NCBI RefSeq assembly: GCF_001613005.1
Contig: NZ_BDBN01000010.1
Span: forward strand, 33,171 to 97,170
Direction: 5' to 3'
Source of the DNA: Nocardia nova NBRC 15556
GTDB taxonomy: Bacteria > Actinomycetota > Actinomycetes > Mycobacteriales > Mycobacteriaceae
Length of the DNA: 64,000 nt
Below the pieces are notes generated by a model, which worked only from the letters and a program-made list of their open reading frames with translations, was not told the origin of the DNA and made no database searches. Every line of letters begins with the position of its first letter. Position 1 is the first letter of the stretch. A program made the translations under genes and the position numbers. This document shows, one piece after another, positions 31,984-41,155 of this stretch.

Positions 31984-33330
31984 TCAGCGGATGCCCGGTG
32001 TGCGGGGATCGGGCCCGAGGCAGACCAGTAGAGCGCACCCCGGCGGGGCATCCGAGAACGGCGGTGCCAGTGGGGTGTTCACACAGGACAGCACCGAACA
32101 GCCGGGATAGGCGTCGGGCCCGACTCCGAAAATCGCCAGCGTGATGTACGGATCGAAGAACGCGCGGGGGTCCAGGGTGACCGGTGGTTCGACATAGGGA
32201 CCGGGGTCCGGAATCGGCGGTTGCTGGAAGGCGCCCAGCAGCCTGCGGAAAAATTCCCAGGTCAGCTCGGTCAGGTTCTGCAGGATGCCGGTCGGCCCGC
32301 CGCTGCTGTGGTTGCCGAAGACGCCGGTCCACACCACGGTGAGATCCAGGCTCGGGATGAAGAAGACGTCCTGCAGCCCGAGCCCGGACATCGCGAACAC
32401 ATCCGGGGGCAGGAACGACGGTATCTCGATACATCCGGGGCGGCCCCAGAACAGATAGCCGTAACATTCGCGGCCCGGGCCCGTCTGCTGGGCGCGGTGC
32501 AGATAATCGGCCGAGACCACCTGCACCCCCTTCCAGTCGCCGTGGCCGGCGACCAGCTGGGCGATCTTGGCGAGATCGTCCGGCGGGATCATCAGGTGCG
32601 CGTAGCCGTAGGTGTGACCGGAACGGTCGCGGGCCCAGTAGTAGTCGCTACGCTGGATACCCAAGGGAGAGAACAATTCCCGCTGCGCGAACTGCTGCAG
32701 TGGTTCGCCGACGGCCAGGTCGATCACGTACGACAGCAGATCGACGTTGCGCTGACTGTAGGAGAACCGGGTGCCGGGCGGATTGTCGAGCGGGACCCCG
32801 AGCGCCTGCACGGCACTGTTCGGATCGATCGGCACCACCCCGGAGATCCCCTCGTTGATCACTCCGACACGCAGGCCCGAGCGCTCGGTCAGCAAATCCT
32901 CGACGGTGATCGCGCGGTGGGCGGCGTCGCCGAGGCCGGGCGGCAGATAGCGGTCGATCGGCGCGTCGATATCGAGTTTGCCCTGATCCCACGCGATTCC
33001 GGCGATCAGCGAGACCACGCTCTTGGTGACGCTCCAGATATTCCACGGCGTCGTATCGGTGGCGTCGTTGTGCGCGCCGGTTCCGATCAGGCAGTTGTGC
33101 CGGAAGATCTTGACGTTCAGCCGGTTCCGTTCGTCGGCGAACCGCAGGGCAGAAGCCAGCCGCGCCGCGTCCAGGCCCGCCGATTCCGGTGTGGCTCGTT
33201 CGAATCCGCGTCCGGACGAGACCGCGCAGGTCTGGGCACTCTCCGCGCGCGCCGGGACCGCGGTGGCGCAGGTACCACCGATCAGTACGACGACGAGAAC
33301 CCCGATCACCCAGCCCTGGAGGCGTCCCAT
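31984..33330 (-). CDS. Exported serine hydrolase (beta-lactamase/class C family)
   Basis: 448-aa protein with an N-terminal signal or anchor (GWVIGVLVVVLIGGTCATAVPARA, residues 6-29). Beta-lactamase-like features: SxxK motif in WNIWSVTKSVV near residue 100 and FSYSQRN near 190 in the place of YxN. The C-terminal 70 residues add a Pro/Cys-containing extension (SVLSCVNTP, CALLVCLGP). Likely an extracellular or periplasmic esterase, amidase or D-alanyl peptidase. ATG 33330. Confidence 0.75.
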   Translation of the reverse strand: MGRLQGWVIGVLVVVLIGGTCATAVPARAESAQTCAVSSGRGFERATPESAGLDAARLASALRFADERNRLNVKIFRHNCLIGTGAHNDATDTTPWNIWSVTKSVVSLIAGIAWDQGKLDIDAPIDRYLPPGLGDAAHRAITVEDLLTERSGLRVGVINEGISGVVPIDPNSAVQALGVPLDNPPGTRFSYSQRNVDLLSYVIDLAVGEPLQQFAQRELFSPLGIQRSDYYWARDRSGHTYGYAHLMIPPDDLAKIAQLVAGHGDWKGVQVVSADYLHRAQQTGPGRECYGYLFWGRPGCIEIPSFLPPDVFAMSGLGLQDVFFIPSLDLTVVWTGVFGNHSSGGPTGILQNLTELTWEFFRRLLGAFQQPPIPDPGPYVEPPVTLDPRAFFDPYITLAIFGVGPDAYPGCSVLSCVNTPLAPPFSDAPPGCALLVCLGPDPRTPGIR

Positions 33331-33513
33331 GAGCCGAGGTTAACCACCGGCATTCGTGGTTGTGCCCAACACGCAACCGCCGCAACCAAATCGGAATCGG
33401 TGTCGCGGTTTTCGGTCGAACGCCGGGTCCGCTCCGCGCAGGGGGACGCCGCCGAGCGTGAGCCCGGCGGCGTCGTGCGCGGCACTCCCGCAAAACGTCC
33501 CTTTCGGTCTTTT

Positions 33514-33542
33514 CTTGACTTATTCCAGAAAACGGGCAGACT
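33514..33542 (+). promoter_or_regulatory. furA promoter with FurA operator-like sequence; probably leaderless
   Basis: TTGACT at 33515-33520, CAGACT at 33537-33542 (spacing 16), and the start codon of furA exactly seven bases after the -10. The AT-rich stretch cttgacttattccagaaaac (33514-33533) closely resembles the operator bound by FurA upstream of mycobacterial and Streptomyces furA genes, so autoregulation is likely. Confidence 0.7.
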
Positions 33543-33548
33543 GGGTTC

Positions 33549-33992
33549 ATGCACACCGGTGGTTTCGATCCGCGCGAACGATTGCGCGCGGCCGGTCTGC
33601 GGGTCACCCGCCCGCGGGTGGCGGTGCTGGAAGCGGTTGCCGCCCATCCGCATTCGGATGCCGACAGGGTGGCCGCCGCGGTCCGGCAGCAGCTGGGTTC
33701 GGTGTCGACACAGGCCGTGTACGACGTACTGCACGCCTGTGTCGGCGCCGGCCTGCTGCGCCGGATCGAACCGGCCGGTTCGCCGGCCCGGTACGAAACC
33801 CGCATCGCCGACAACCATCACCATCTGGTGTGCAGGAACTGCGGCACGGTCGTGGACGTGGACTGTGCCGTGGGCCGTGCCCCCTGCCTCGACCCGTCGG
33901 ACGCGCACGGGTTCACGATCGACGAAGCCGAGGTCGTGTTCTGGGGACTCTGCCCGCAATGCCGTCGCGGTGACGACGCGCCATCCCGATAG
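33549..33992 (+). CDS. furA: Fur family regulator (FurA type)
   Basis: 147-aa metalloregulator. Winged helix in residues 5-80 (RERLRAAGLRVTRPRVAVLEAVAAHPHSDADRVAAAVR); dimerisation domain with DNHHHLVCRNCGTVVDVDC and the second pair CPQC near the C terminus, the structural zinc site. FurA proteins sense iron/peroxide and repress the catalase gene downstream. katA begins 39 bp after the stop, the standard furA-kat arrangement. Confidence 0.9.
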   Translation: MHTGGFDPRERLRAAGLRVTRPRVAVLEAVAAHPHSDADRVAAAVRQQLGSVSTQAVYDVLHACVGAGLLRRIEPAGSPARYETRIADNHHHLVCRNCGTVVDVDCAVGRAPCLDPSDAHGFTIDEAEVVFWGLCPQCRRGDDAPSR

Positions 33993-34031
33993 CCCGGACA
34001 TCCCGGGCGACAGCAGAAACAGGAGGCTGCG

Positions 34032-35522
34032 ATGACAAAGCCGATCAGTGGGCCGATCAGTGGGCCGACCACTACCAACACCGGCACTCCGGTCCCCAGC
34101 GACAACGAATCGCTGACCGCCGGGACCGAGGGCCCGATTCTGCTGCACGACCACTATTTGATCGAGAAGCTCGCCCAGTTCAACCGGGAGCGGGTGCCGG
34201 AGCGGATCGTGCACGCCAAGGGTGCGGGGGCCTTCGGTGAGCTCGTCGTCACCAACGACGTCAGCCGCTACACCAAGGCGAAGCTGTTCCAGCCGGGTGC
34301 GCGGACCGAGTCGCTGGTGCGGTTCTCCACCGTCGCCGGCGAGCAGGGCAGCCCCGACACCTGGCGCGATCCGCGCGGCTTCGCGGTCAAGTTCTACACC
34401 CCGGACGGCAACTACGACCTGGTCGGCAACAACACCCCGGTGTTCTTCATCAAGGATCCGATCAAGTTCCCCGACTTCATCCGTTCGCAGAAGCGGTTGC
34501 CGGGCAACGGTCTTCGCGATCACAACATGCAGTGGGACTTCTGGACCCTGCGCCCGGAATCGGCGCATCAGGTGACCTGGCTGATGGGCGACCGCGGTAT
34601 TCCCAAGACCTACCGCCATATGAACGGCTACGGCTCGCACACCTATCAGTGGATCAACGCCGAGGGTGAACGGTTCTGGGTGAAGTACCACTTCAAGACC
34701 GATCAGGGCATCGAATTCCTGACCCAGGCCGAGGCCGATCGGCTGGCCGGCACCGATCCCGACTATCACCGCCAGGATCTGTGGGAGGCGATCGAACGCG
34801 GTGAGTTCCCCAGCTGGACTCTGTATGTGCAGATCATGCCGGTGGGTGAGGCGGCGAACTACCGCTTCAACCCGTTCGATCTGACCAAGGTGTGGTCGCA
34901 CAAGGACTACCCGCTGATCGAGGTCGGTACCTGGACGCTGAACCGCAACCCGAGCAACTACTTCGTCGAGATCGAACAGGCCGCATTCGAGCCGTCGGCG
35001 ATCGTGCCGGGCATCGGCTATTCGCCGGACAAGATGTTGCTGGGCCGGGTCTTCGCCTATGCCGACGCTCATCGCTACCGCATCGGCACCAACTACCACC
35101 AGCTGCCGCCGAACCGCGCGCGTGCGGCCGAGGTGAACTCCTATTCCAAGGAGGGCGCCATGCGCTACGACTTCAACGCGCCGGAAGTGCCTGTGTACGC
35201 ACCGAATTCGTTCGGTGGCCCACATGCCGACGCGGCCGCGGCCCCGGAGGAGGCGGCGTGGAGTTTCGAGCCCGAGCAGGTGCGGGCCGGCTACGTTCAG
35301 CACGCCGAGGACAGCGACTGGGCGCAGCCGGGCACGCTGGTGCGTGAGGTCTTCAACGACGAACAGCGAGAGCGCCTGGTGGACAACGTGGTCGGGCATG
35401 TGCTCGGCGGCGTGCGCGAACCGGTGCTGAGCCGGGTGTTCGACTACTGGAAGAACGTCGATCCGGAGATCGGCAAGCGCATCGAGGAAGGTGTGCGTGC
35501 CGGTCTGAACGGCAACAGCTGA
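34032..35522 (+). CDS. katA: Monofunctional heme catalase (small subunit, clade 3)
   Basis: 496-aa catalase, decomposes H2O2. Catalytic His near residue 61 in [17 protein letters not shown], Asn near 135 in [13 protein letters not shown], and the heme-ligand Tyr near 343 in [14 protein letters not shown]. Length fits small-subunit catalases. The N-terminal tail has a short direct repeat ([11 protein letters not shown] repeat ccgatcagtggg). ATG 34032 follows AGGAGG. Co-transcribed with furA. Confidence 0.95.
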   Translation: MTKPISGPISGPTTTNTGTPVPSDNESLTAGTEGPILLHDHYLIEKLAQFNRERVPERIVHAKGAGAFGELVVTNDVSRYTKAKLFQPGARTESLVRFSTVAGEQGSPDTWRDPRGFAVKFYTPDGNYDLVGNNTPVFFIKDPIKFPDFIRSQKRLPGNGLRDHNMQWDFWTLRPESAHQVTWLMGDRGIPKTYRHMNGYGSHTYQWINAEGERFWVKYHFKTDQGIEFLTQAEADRLAGTDPDYHRQDLWEAIERGEFPSWTLYVQIMPVGEAANYRFNPFDLTKVWSHKDYPLIEVGTWTLNRNPSNYFVEIEQAAFEPSAIVPGIGYSPDKMLLGRVFAYADAHRYRIGTNYHQLPPNRARAAEVNSYSKEGAMRYDFNAPEVPVYAPNSFGGPHADAAAAPEEAAWSFEPEQVRAGYVQHAEDSDWAQPGTLVREVFNDEQRERLVDNVVGHVLGGVREPVLSRVFDYWKNVDPEIGKRIEEGVRAGLNGNS

Positions 35523-35538
35523 CCAGGACGACACCCGC

Positions 35539-35565
35539 GGCCCGCATCGGATTTCGGTGCGGGCC
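35539..35565. terminator. katA terminator
   Basis: Inverted repeat ggcccgca (35539-35546) and tgcgggcc (35558-35565), 11-nt loop, between the katA stop and the end of the convergent TetR gene. Confidence 0.7.
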
Positions 35566-35590
35566 GGCCACATCGTGAACAGGCCTTCCG

Positions 35591-36262
35591 TCAGCGGGTT
35601 TCGATCCGTGGGATCGGATCCGCTGACTCATCTCCGGGTGTGTGAGAAGTGTCAACCGCGGGCGGGAGCAGGATGTCGACGAGCCGTGCCGCCGTAATGT
35701 GGTCGAGCGGGGCATGGCCGAGCAGGAAGCGGTACCAGAACAGGCCGTACAGCAGATCCACCAGGAGGTCCGCATCCGTGTCGCCGGGCAGTTCGCCACG
35801 CGTGATCGCCCGCTCGAGAATGTCGCGCGCGGCGGCGCGGCGGGCGGCGGTGAACTCCTGGAGTAATTCGGCGAGGTGGGGGTCGCGGGCGGCCTCGCGC
35901 ACCAGCGCGCGCAACGCCGGGGCGGTCGAATCCCCCTGGGCGCCGGTGAAAGTCGAATCCGCGACGGCCAGCAAGTCGGTGCGCACCGAGCCGGTGTCCG
36001 GGGTCGGCACCTCTTGGCGAGCGCGTTCGAGCAGGGCTTCGAGCAGCACCGCACCCTTCGACGGCCACCAGCGGTAGATCGTCTGCTTGCCGACCCCGGC
36101 CGCGGCGGCGATGGAATCGACCGTGACCGACCCGCCGTCGGAGGTGGCGAGCTGGGCGAGGGCGGCGTCCAGAATCGCGCGGTGGGTTGCCTCGTTCCGG
36201 CGCCGGCCGGTGTGCGCGCGTTCGGGTGGGGGCGAATCCGGTTGCCGCGGTGGTGGTCCCAT
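35591..36262 (-). CDS. TetR family regulator
   Basis: 223-aa repressor. HTH region THRAILDAALAQLATSDGGSVTVDSIAAAAGVGKQTIYRWWPSKGAVLLEALL (residues 25-77), TetR_C_16-like ligand domain after it, and a short polar tail. ATG 36262. It is divergent from an SDR gene; a perfect 25-bp palindrome lies between the two genes. Confidence 0.87.
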   Translation of the reverse strand: MGPPPRQPDSPPPERAHTGRRRNEATHRAILDAALAQLATSDGGSVTVDSIAAAAGVGKQTIYRWWPSKGAVLLEALLERARQEVPTPDTGSVRTDLLAVADSTFTGAQGDSTAPALRALVREAARDPHLAELLQEFTAARRAAARDILERAITRGELPGDTDADLLVDLLYGLFWYRFLLGHAPLDHITAARLVDILLPPAVDTSHTPGDESADPIPRIETR

Positions 36263-36315
36263 GGTCTACCTCCCAGCGGTGGCGGTGCGCGGGAATACCA
36301 CACCCGCTACGCTCG

Positions 36316-36340
36316 TTGTCGAGACTGTCAGTCTCGACAA
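36316..36340. promoter_or_regulatory. Perfect 25-bp palindromic operator
   Basis: Arms ttgtcgagactg (36316-36327) and cagtctcgacaa (36329-36340) around a single t. It lies 53 bp upstream of the TetR start and 25 bp upstream of the SDR start, in the only intergenic space of a divergent pair, so it should be the operator of the TetR protein. Confidence 0.85.
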
Positions 36341-36365
36341 ACTGTACAGGACAGGAACAGTAGCA

Positions 36366-37103
36366 ATGAGCGCTTCCAGCACCGGCATCCCGCGCGTCGT
36401 CGTCATGGGCGGTAGTTCCGGAATCGGTGCGGCCACCGCCGCGCTGTTCGCGAACGAGGGCGCCGAGGTCGTCGTCACCGGCCGCAGCCAGGACAAACTC
36501 GACGCGGCGGTGGCACGGCTGGGTGGCAAGACCAGCGGCTACCGGATGGACGCGACCGACGGCGAGCAGATCGCGGCATTCTTCGCGCAGTCCGGCAGCA
36601 TCGACCACCTCGTCATCGCGGTCAGCGGTTCGGCGGGCAGCGGTCCGTTCGCCGAACTCGATCTCGACCACTTGGTGGAGGGGTTCGACGGTAAGTTCTG
36701 GCCGCAGGTGAAAATCGTGAAAGCGGCTCTGCCGCATCTGGTTTCGAACGGATCGATCACCCTGATCACCGCCGCGTCGGCGCATGCCGCCTTCCCCGGC
36801 ACCGCCGGACTGGCCGCGATCAACGGGGCGCTGAACGCCATGGTGCCTCCGCTGGCGGTCGAACTCGCCCCGCTGCGGGTCAACGCGGTAGCCCCCGGCG
36901 TCATCGACACCGAATGGTGGGATCGGGTGCCGGAGGAACGCCGCCGCACCCTCTTCGACGGCCTCGCCGCCACCACACCCGTCGGGCGCGTAGGCGACCC
37001 GGAGGAACTGGCCCGGGCCGTGCACATGATCGCCACCAACGGCTTCGTCAGCGGCGTGGTGCTCGACGTGACCGGCGGGGCGAACCTGCCCACCGGCCGC
37101 TGA
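36366..37103 (+). CDS. Atypical SDR family protein lacking the YxxxK motif
   Basis: 245-aa short-chain dehydrogenase/reductase-like protein. The NAD(P)-binding site VVVMGGSSGIGAATAALF is intact and TGRSQDKLDAAVARLGG follows. At the active site the sequence reads AASAHAAFPGTAGLAAINGALNAM, where the Tyr and Lys of YxxxK are replaced by Leu and Asn. Either the catalytic mechanism is altered or the protein binds a ligand without classical reduction. ATG 36366; control by the divergent TetR is likely. Confidence 0.8.
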   Translation: MSASSTGIPRVVVMGGSSGIGAATAALFANEGAEVVVTGRSQDKLDAAVARLGGKTSGYRMDATDGEQIAAFFAQSGSIDHLVIAVSGSAGSGPFAELDLDHLVEGFDGKFWPQVKIVKAALPHLVSNGSITLITAASAHAAFPGTAGLAAINGALNAMVPPLAVELAPLRVNAVAPGVIDTEWWDRVPEERRRTLFDGLAATTPVGRVGDPEELARAVHMIATNGFVSGVVLDVTGGANLPTGR

Positions 37104-37161
37104 GGTACCCGCTCGCCGGTGGTCGGCCCGGCGAGGTGCTGCCCGGTGGGGCGCCGATCGG

Positions 37162-37221
37162 TCAGATCAAGCCCCACCAGTAGATCAGGCAAGCCAGAAC
37201 GAAGGCGACCGCAGTTTCCAT
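37162..37221 (-). CDS. Possible 19-aa membrane peptide
   Basis: ATG 37221 opens METAVAFVLACLIYWWGLI, a single hydrophobic helix ending with aromatic residues at the membrane interface. A GAGGAA/GGGGG purine stretch lies just upstream. Reminds one of small hydrophobic partner peptides (such as KdpF or MetS types) but no partner gene is near. It is short enough to be chance. Confidence 0.3.
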   Translation of the reverse strand: METAVAFVLACLIYWWGLI

Positions 37222-37307
37222 ACCCCCATCATTCCTCGAGTCGGACATCGGCGCCGCTGCCGAAATCGATATCGGCGGTCGGCGCCGGTCGCCGCTGCCG
37301 CATACAC

Positions 37308-37359
37308 AGCCGATCCGCCCGGTCTGTCACCCCTCGTCGACAGACCGAGCGGATCGGCT
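37308..37359. terminator. Long hairpin (21-bp arms)
   Basis: Arms 37308-37328 and 37339-37359, 20 of 21 bases paired plus one G-U, loop of 10. It could end minus-strand transcription from the LUD gene 150 bp away, or plus-strand transcription from the SDR gene. No T-run on either side. Confidence 0.55.
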
Positions 37360-37509
37360 CGGTTGCGCCGGTGGGTGATCCTGCCGCCCCCTCTCGCGGC
37401 AGGAGCACTCCCGGTGTCGAGGACGACAATGCCGGGGTGCGCTTGCCGCGCCCTTAACGAGCGCTTGTGGGGCAGGGAAGGTGTGTGGGAAGGGAATAGG
37501 GCCCGTCGA

Positions 37510-38175
37510 TCAACCGACGATGACGACGACCAGGCGTCGCTCGGTCTCCTCGATGACACCGCCGACCTTGCCGGAATCGGCCTCCGGATCGGTCATGGCG
37601 GTCGGCCCGCCGAACCACGTGATGGATCGGCGCGGGTCCAGTTTGTCCAGGACCTGCGGCAGTGAGTAGTCGATCTGCTCGACGCGGACCACGCAGATGT
37701 GACAGTCGGCCAGGACGGCGGCATCGCGGCGGCACTGTCCCGGTCCGCCGTCGAGAATCAGGGTGCCGGCGTCGGCCACCGCGCCGGCGCACCCGGTGAC
37801 CACGGCATCGCTACGTTCGCGATCGAGAATCGACAGGTGCGGTTGATCGTCGAGGACACGGTGTTCGCCCGTCAGTTCCCAGCGCCGCAGCCAATGTTCG
37901 GGCAGCCCGTCGGGCGCCAGCGCCGAGCGGGCGCCGTGGGCCCGCAGGGCCGAGTCGATCGCCCCCGGAATCTCCTCCGGGCCGACCCGATGGACCTGGG
38001 CGCCATGATGTTTGAGGCGATCGATGAACAGTTCGACGATCTCGGCCTGGTCCTCGGCCGAGGGCACCGGGGCGTTGCGCTGATAGTTGCGCGGCACCGG
38101 CACCATACGTTCGTCATTGGGTAGCGCCTCGAGGGCATCGCGCACGCGGCGCAGGAAATCCTCCCGCGAGGTCAC
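37510..38175 (-). CDS. LUD domain protein (LutC/YkgG family)
   Basis: 221-aa LUD-domain protein: MTSREDFLRRVRDALEALP at the start, the core DAVVTGCAGAVADAGTLILDGGPGQCRRDAAVLADCHICVV, and WFGGPTAMTDPEADSGKVGGV at the end. In LutABC the LutC subunit takes part in L-lactate oxidation; here no LutA or LutB lies alongside, so the partner is either elsewhere or absent. GTG 38175 with GGGAG upstream. Last of a minus-strand set after the TDT carrier gene (86-bp gap). Confidence 0.8.
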   Translation of the reverse strand: MTSREDFLRRVRDALEALPNDERMVPVPRNYQRNAPVPSAEDQAEIVELFIDRLKHHGAQVHRVGPEEIPGAIDSALRAHGARSALAPDGLPEHWLRRWELTGEHRVLDDQPHLSILDRERSDAVVTGCAGAVADAGTLILDGGPGQCRRDAAVLADCHICVVRVEQIDYSLPQVLDKLDPRRSITWFGGPTAMTDPEADSGKVGGVIEETERRLVVVIVG

Positions 38176-38261
38176 CGTGAATCTCCCGTTCCATTGCTCC
38201 GGCTCCTCCCGCCGGATCGTACTTCGCGAACCAGGCTACCGTGCGGTAGGAGATCGCGAGC

Positions 38262-39341
38262 TCAGCCTACGGATTCCCGGCTACGCCGGCGGCGGATCAG
38301 CGTGACGACCAGATCGGCCGCGGTGGCCGCCCACACCGCCAGCGCCACCCACGCCTCACCGTGTCCGAAGGCGACCATCCATTGTTCGCCGGTGGCCTTG
38401 CCCAGTTCGGCGGTTCCCACGCCGTACATGCCCACGGGAAACACGATGCTCCACAGGCCGGGTTCGTAGCTCAGCCCGAAGTGCCGGACCAGATGCCGCC
38501 AGATGCCGGCCGCCAGCAGCAGCGGCACCAGCCAGCTGCCGAAGGCCCACAGCACCAGCGTCGAACCCTCGAGCATGGGCCGTACCGTCGCGATCAACGC
38601 CACCGAACTCTGATCCATGATCTGGGTGCCGGCCAGCACGCTGATCGCGGTGGCGCCCATGAAGATCCAATAGGTGGGCGCCAGCAGCTGCGCGGTCAGC
38701 GACGTGCCGAACAGGGTGCCCAGCACCACCGTCGCCACGATGCCGTAGAGCACCACGCCGACCGACCAGCACAGCAGCGCCGGCACCGCGAAACGCTGAC
38801 CCCAAGGCTGCGGCAGCGCGGTGGCGGCCACCGCGAGCGATTGCGTGCCGACCACCCACAGGAACCAGGTGCCGTTGGCTCCGGTCACCGCGGTGGGCGC
38901 GCCGTGGTGCACCATCAGCAACGCCGGAATCGCGTAGACGAGTACCGCCCACGCGACCGTCGCCACCAGCAACAAGGCCAGCGCCGCACCCGCCCAGGCG
39001 TGTCGCGAGAGCCCCGCCGACAACACCGCGGTGCCGGCGACGAAGGCGAGATAGGTGAAGCCGGTCGCGGGATTCACCGCGTCGCCGATCACGCGGTCGC
39101 GGAAGAACGCGATGCGCAGCAGGGTCGCCACCACGAGCACGGCATAGGCGATCAGGCCGATGATCAGCAGGGCGGTGCCGCCCCATTCCCACCCCGCCGA
39201 GCCGACGGCCCGCGAGACGATGCCGGTCGCCATCACCGAGGCGAACCACCCCGGCCCGAGGTTCGCCACGAAACCCACTCGCCGCCCGAACGACTCGCTC
39301 ACAGCGTGAGTGTTCCACGCGAACGTCGCCGAGCCGCGCAT
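38262..39341 (-). CDS. TDT family transporter (SLAC1/TehA-like)
   Basis: 359-aa polytopic membrane protein with about ten hydrophobic segments. Signature features: NLGPGWFASVMATGIVS at the N terminus, NGTWFLWVVGTQSLAVAATALP in the middle, and PGLWSIVFPVGMYGVGTAELG near the C terminus. The family includes tellurite-resistance TehA, malate carriers, sulfite exporters and the SLAC1 anion channel; the substrate here is unknown. ATG 39341 has GGAG at good distance; GTG 39302 is the alternative. The ClC gene ends 35 bp upstream, so an anion-handling operon is plausible. Confidence 0.78.
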   Translation of the reverse strand: MRGSATFAWNTHAVSESFGRRVGFVANLGPGWFASVMATGIVSRAVGSAGWEWGGTALLIIGLIAYAVLVVATLLRIAFFRDRVIGDAVNPATGFTYLAFVAGTAVLSAGLSRHAWAGAALALLLVATVAWAVLVYAIPALLMVHHGAPTAVTGANGTWFLWVVGTQSLAVAATALPQPWGQRFAVPALLCWSVGVVLYGIVATVVLGTLFGTSLTAQLLAPTYWIFMGATAISVLAGTQIMDQSSVALIATVRPMLEGSTLVLWAFGSWLVPLLLAAGIWRHLVRHFGLSYEPGLWSIVFPVGMYGVGTAELGKATGEQWMVAFGHGEAWVALAVWAATAADLVVTLIRRRRSRESVG

Positions 39342-39376
39342 CCACACGCTCCGGGCTCGGGTCGAGCTGACGCCGC

Positions 39377-41155
39377 TCAGGCGACGGTGACCTTGTCGTC
39401 CTCGGCAGCTGGTTCCTCGCGTACGACCAGCAGGCGTTCGCGGTGGTGTTCCTCGTGCAGGTCGCGGCGGCGGGCGTGCAACAGTTGTTCGAGAGTGACG
39501 ATGCCGCACAACCTGTTCGGATCGTCGCGCGCGACCACGGGTGCTGCCGTCACGTGCGCCAGCGCGAGTGCGTTGGCCACCTCGCGCAGGGTGTTGTCGG
39601 GATGGACCGAGGTCCGGATGCTCAGGGTGGCGGCCGCGACCGTGGTGCCGAGGCAGTTCTGCAGCACCTGACGGGTGGTCACGCCGACCAGCGCGCCGGA
39701 ACCGTCGACCACGGGGTAGAGCCCGGCGTAGTGGGTCTGCGGCAGGATCGGGTCGATGAGATCGTCGATTCCGAGCACCAGCGGATCGGCGGTCATCACC
39801 TCGTGGGTGAAGAACGTCTCCAGCGGATCGGTGGTGTATTCGCGGGTCAGATGCAGTCGGCGGCGGGCGATCTTCTCGGTCAGCACCGAACGCTTGAGCA
39901 GCAGTACCGACACCGCGTACGCCGAGACCGAGGCCACCGCCAGCGGCAGCACGTCGTTCCAGGCATGGGTGAGTTCACAGGTGAAGACGATGCCCGTCAG
40001 CGGTGAGCGCATCACACCACCCACGACCGCGGCCAGTCCGCACATGGCCCAGAAGCCGACGGTGACGTGCGGCAGCAATCCGCCCTCGGCAGCTCCCAGC
40101 GCCGCGCCGATCATGAACACCGGCGCCAGCACGCCGCCGGAGGTGCCCGAGCCGAGTGAGAGGGACCAGATCAGCGTTTTCACCACGAGAATGCCGACGA
40201 TCAGCGACAGCGTGGCATGTCCGGTGAGCAACTGGTCGATGACGTCGTAGCCGACGCCGAGCGCTCGCGGTTCGAACAGGCCGCCGATGCCGATGATCAG
40301 GCCGCCGATCGCGGGCCACCACATCCAGTGCACGGGAAGTTTGGCGAAGGAGTCCTCGGCGAAATACACCATCGCGGTGGCGGCGATGGCCAGCAGTCCG
40401 CCGGTGATGCCGGGGATCAGCGCCAGGCCGTCGGACAGCGCGCCGGGAGTGCGCCCGTCGGTCGCCACCGCGAAGACCGGTCCGTTGCCGAGCATCGCCC
40501 AGCGGCAGATGGTGCCGGTGACCACGGCGGCCACCACCGGAACGAAACTGCGTGGCCGCCATTCGAACAGCAGCAGTTCCACCGCGAGCAGAATCGCCGC
40601 GAGCGGGGCGTTGAAGGTCGCGGCCATACCCGCCGCCGAACCGGCGACCAGCAGTGTCTTGCGTTCGTCCGCGGACAGTTTCAGCAACTGCGCCAGAATC
40701 GAGCCGACCGCGCCGCCGGTCATGATGATCGGCCCCTCGGCGCCGAACGGCCCGCCCGAGCCGATGCTGATCGCCGCCGAGGCGGGCTTGAGCAGCGCCA
40801 CCCGCGGTTGCACCCGGGACCCGCCGGTCAGGATGGCCTCGATCGCCTCCGGCATGCCGTGACCGCGAATCTTCTCCGAGCCGTAGCGCGCCATCACCCC
40901 GATGATCAGGCCGCCGACGACCGGTGCGCTCAGCACCAGCCACCACGGGTGATGGGTCGCGCCCGGTGCGACCATCTCGGTGCTGAGGCGTTGATAGAAC
41001 ACGAGATTCGTGATGAAGCCGATCAGCTTCAGCAGCGCGTAGGCGGCCCCCGCGGCCGCTCCGCCGACCGGTATCGCGAGTCCGGCGATCAGCAGCAGTC
41101 GCGGCGTGACCTGGAAATCACCCAGATGTGTTGCGCGCGAATGCCCGGCGCTCAT
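39377..41155 (-). CDS. clcA: ClC chloride channel/antiporter with CBS domains
   Basis: 592-aa protein: ClC membrane domain to about residue 440 (ISIGSGGPFGAEGPIIMTGGAVGS, then SLGSGTSGGVLAPVFMIGAALG), followed by two CBS domains (FFTHEVMTADPLVLGIDDLIDPILP and LSIRTSVHPDNTLREVANAL). In the first motif the usual GxExGP glutamate position reads GAEGP, so whether it is a channel or an exchanger cannot be decided here. Its ATG overlaps the TGA of the marR gene (ATGA). Confidence 0.88.
   Translation of the reverse strand: MSAGHSRATHLGDFQVTPRLLLIAGLAIPVGGAAAGAAYALLKLIGFITNLVFYQRLSTEMVAPGATHHPWWLVLSAPVVGGLIIGVMARYGSEKIRGHGMPEAIEAILTGGSRVQPRVALLKPASAAISIGSGGPFGAEGPIIMTGGAVGSILAQLLKLSADERKTLLVAGSAAGMAATFNAPLAAILLAVELLLFEWRPRSFVPVVAAVVTGTICRWAMLGNGPVFAVATDGRTPGALSDGLALIPGITGGLLAIAATAMVYFAEDSFAKLPVHWMWWPAIGGLIIGIGGLFEPRALGVGYDVIDQLLTGHATLSLIVGILVVKTLIWSLSLGSGTSGGVLAPVFMIGAALGAAEGGLLPHVTVGFWAMCGLAAVVGGVMRSPLTGIVFTCELTHAWNDVLPLAVASVSAYAVSVLLLKRSVLTEKIARRRLHLTREYTTDPLETFFTHEVMTADPLVLGIDDLIDPILPQTHYAGLYPVVDGSGALVGVTTRQVLQNCLGTTVAAATLSIRTSVHPDNTLREVANALALAHVTAAPVVARDDPNRLCGIVTLEQLLHARRRDLHEEHHRERLLVVREEPAAEDDKVTVA

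Larger units (their letters stand above)
37104..37509. other. Intergenic region with a possible small peptide and a long hairpin
   Basis: 406 bp between convergent neighbours. It contains a 19-codon minus-strand frame (37162-37221) and a 21-bp-arm hairpin (37308-37359). No other gene is supported. Confidence 0.55.
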
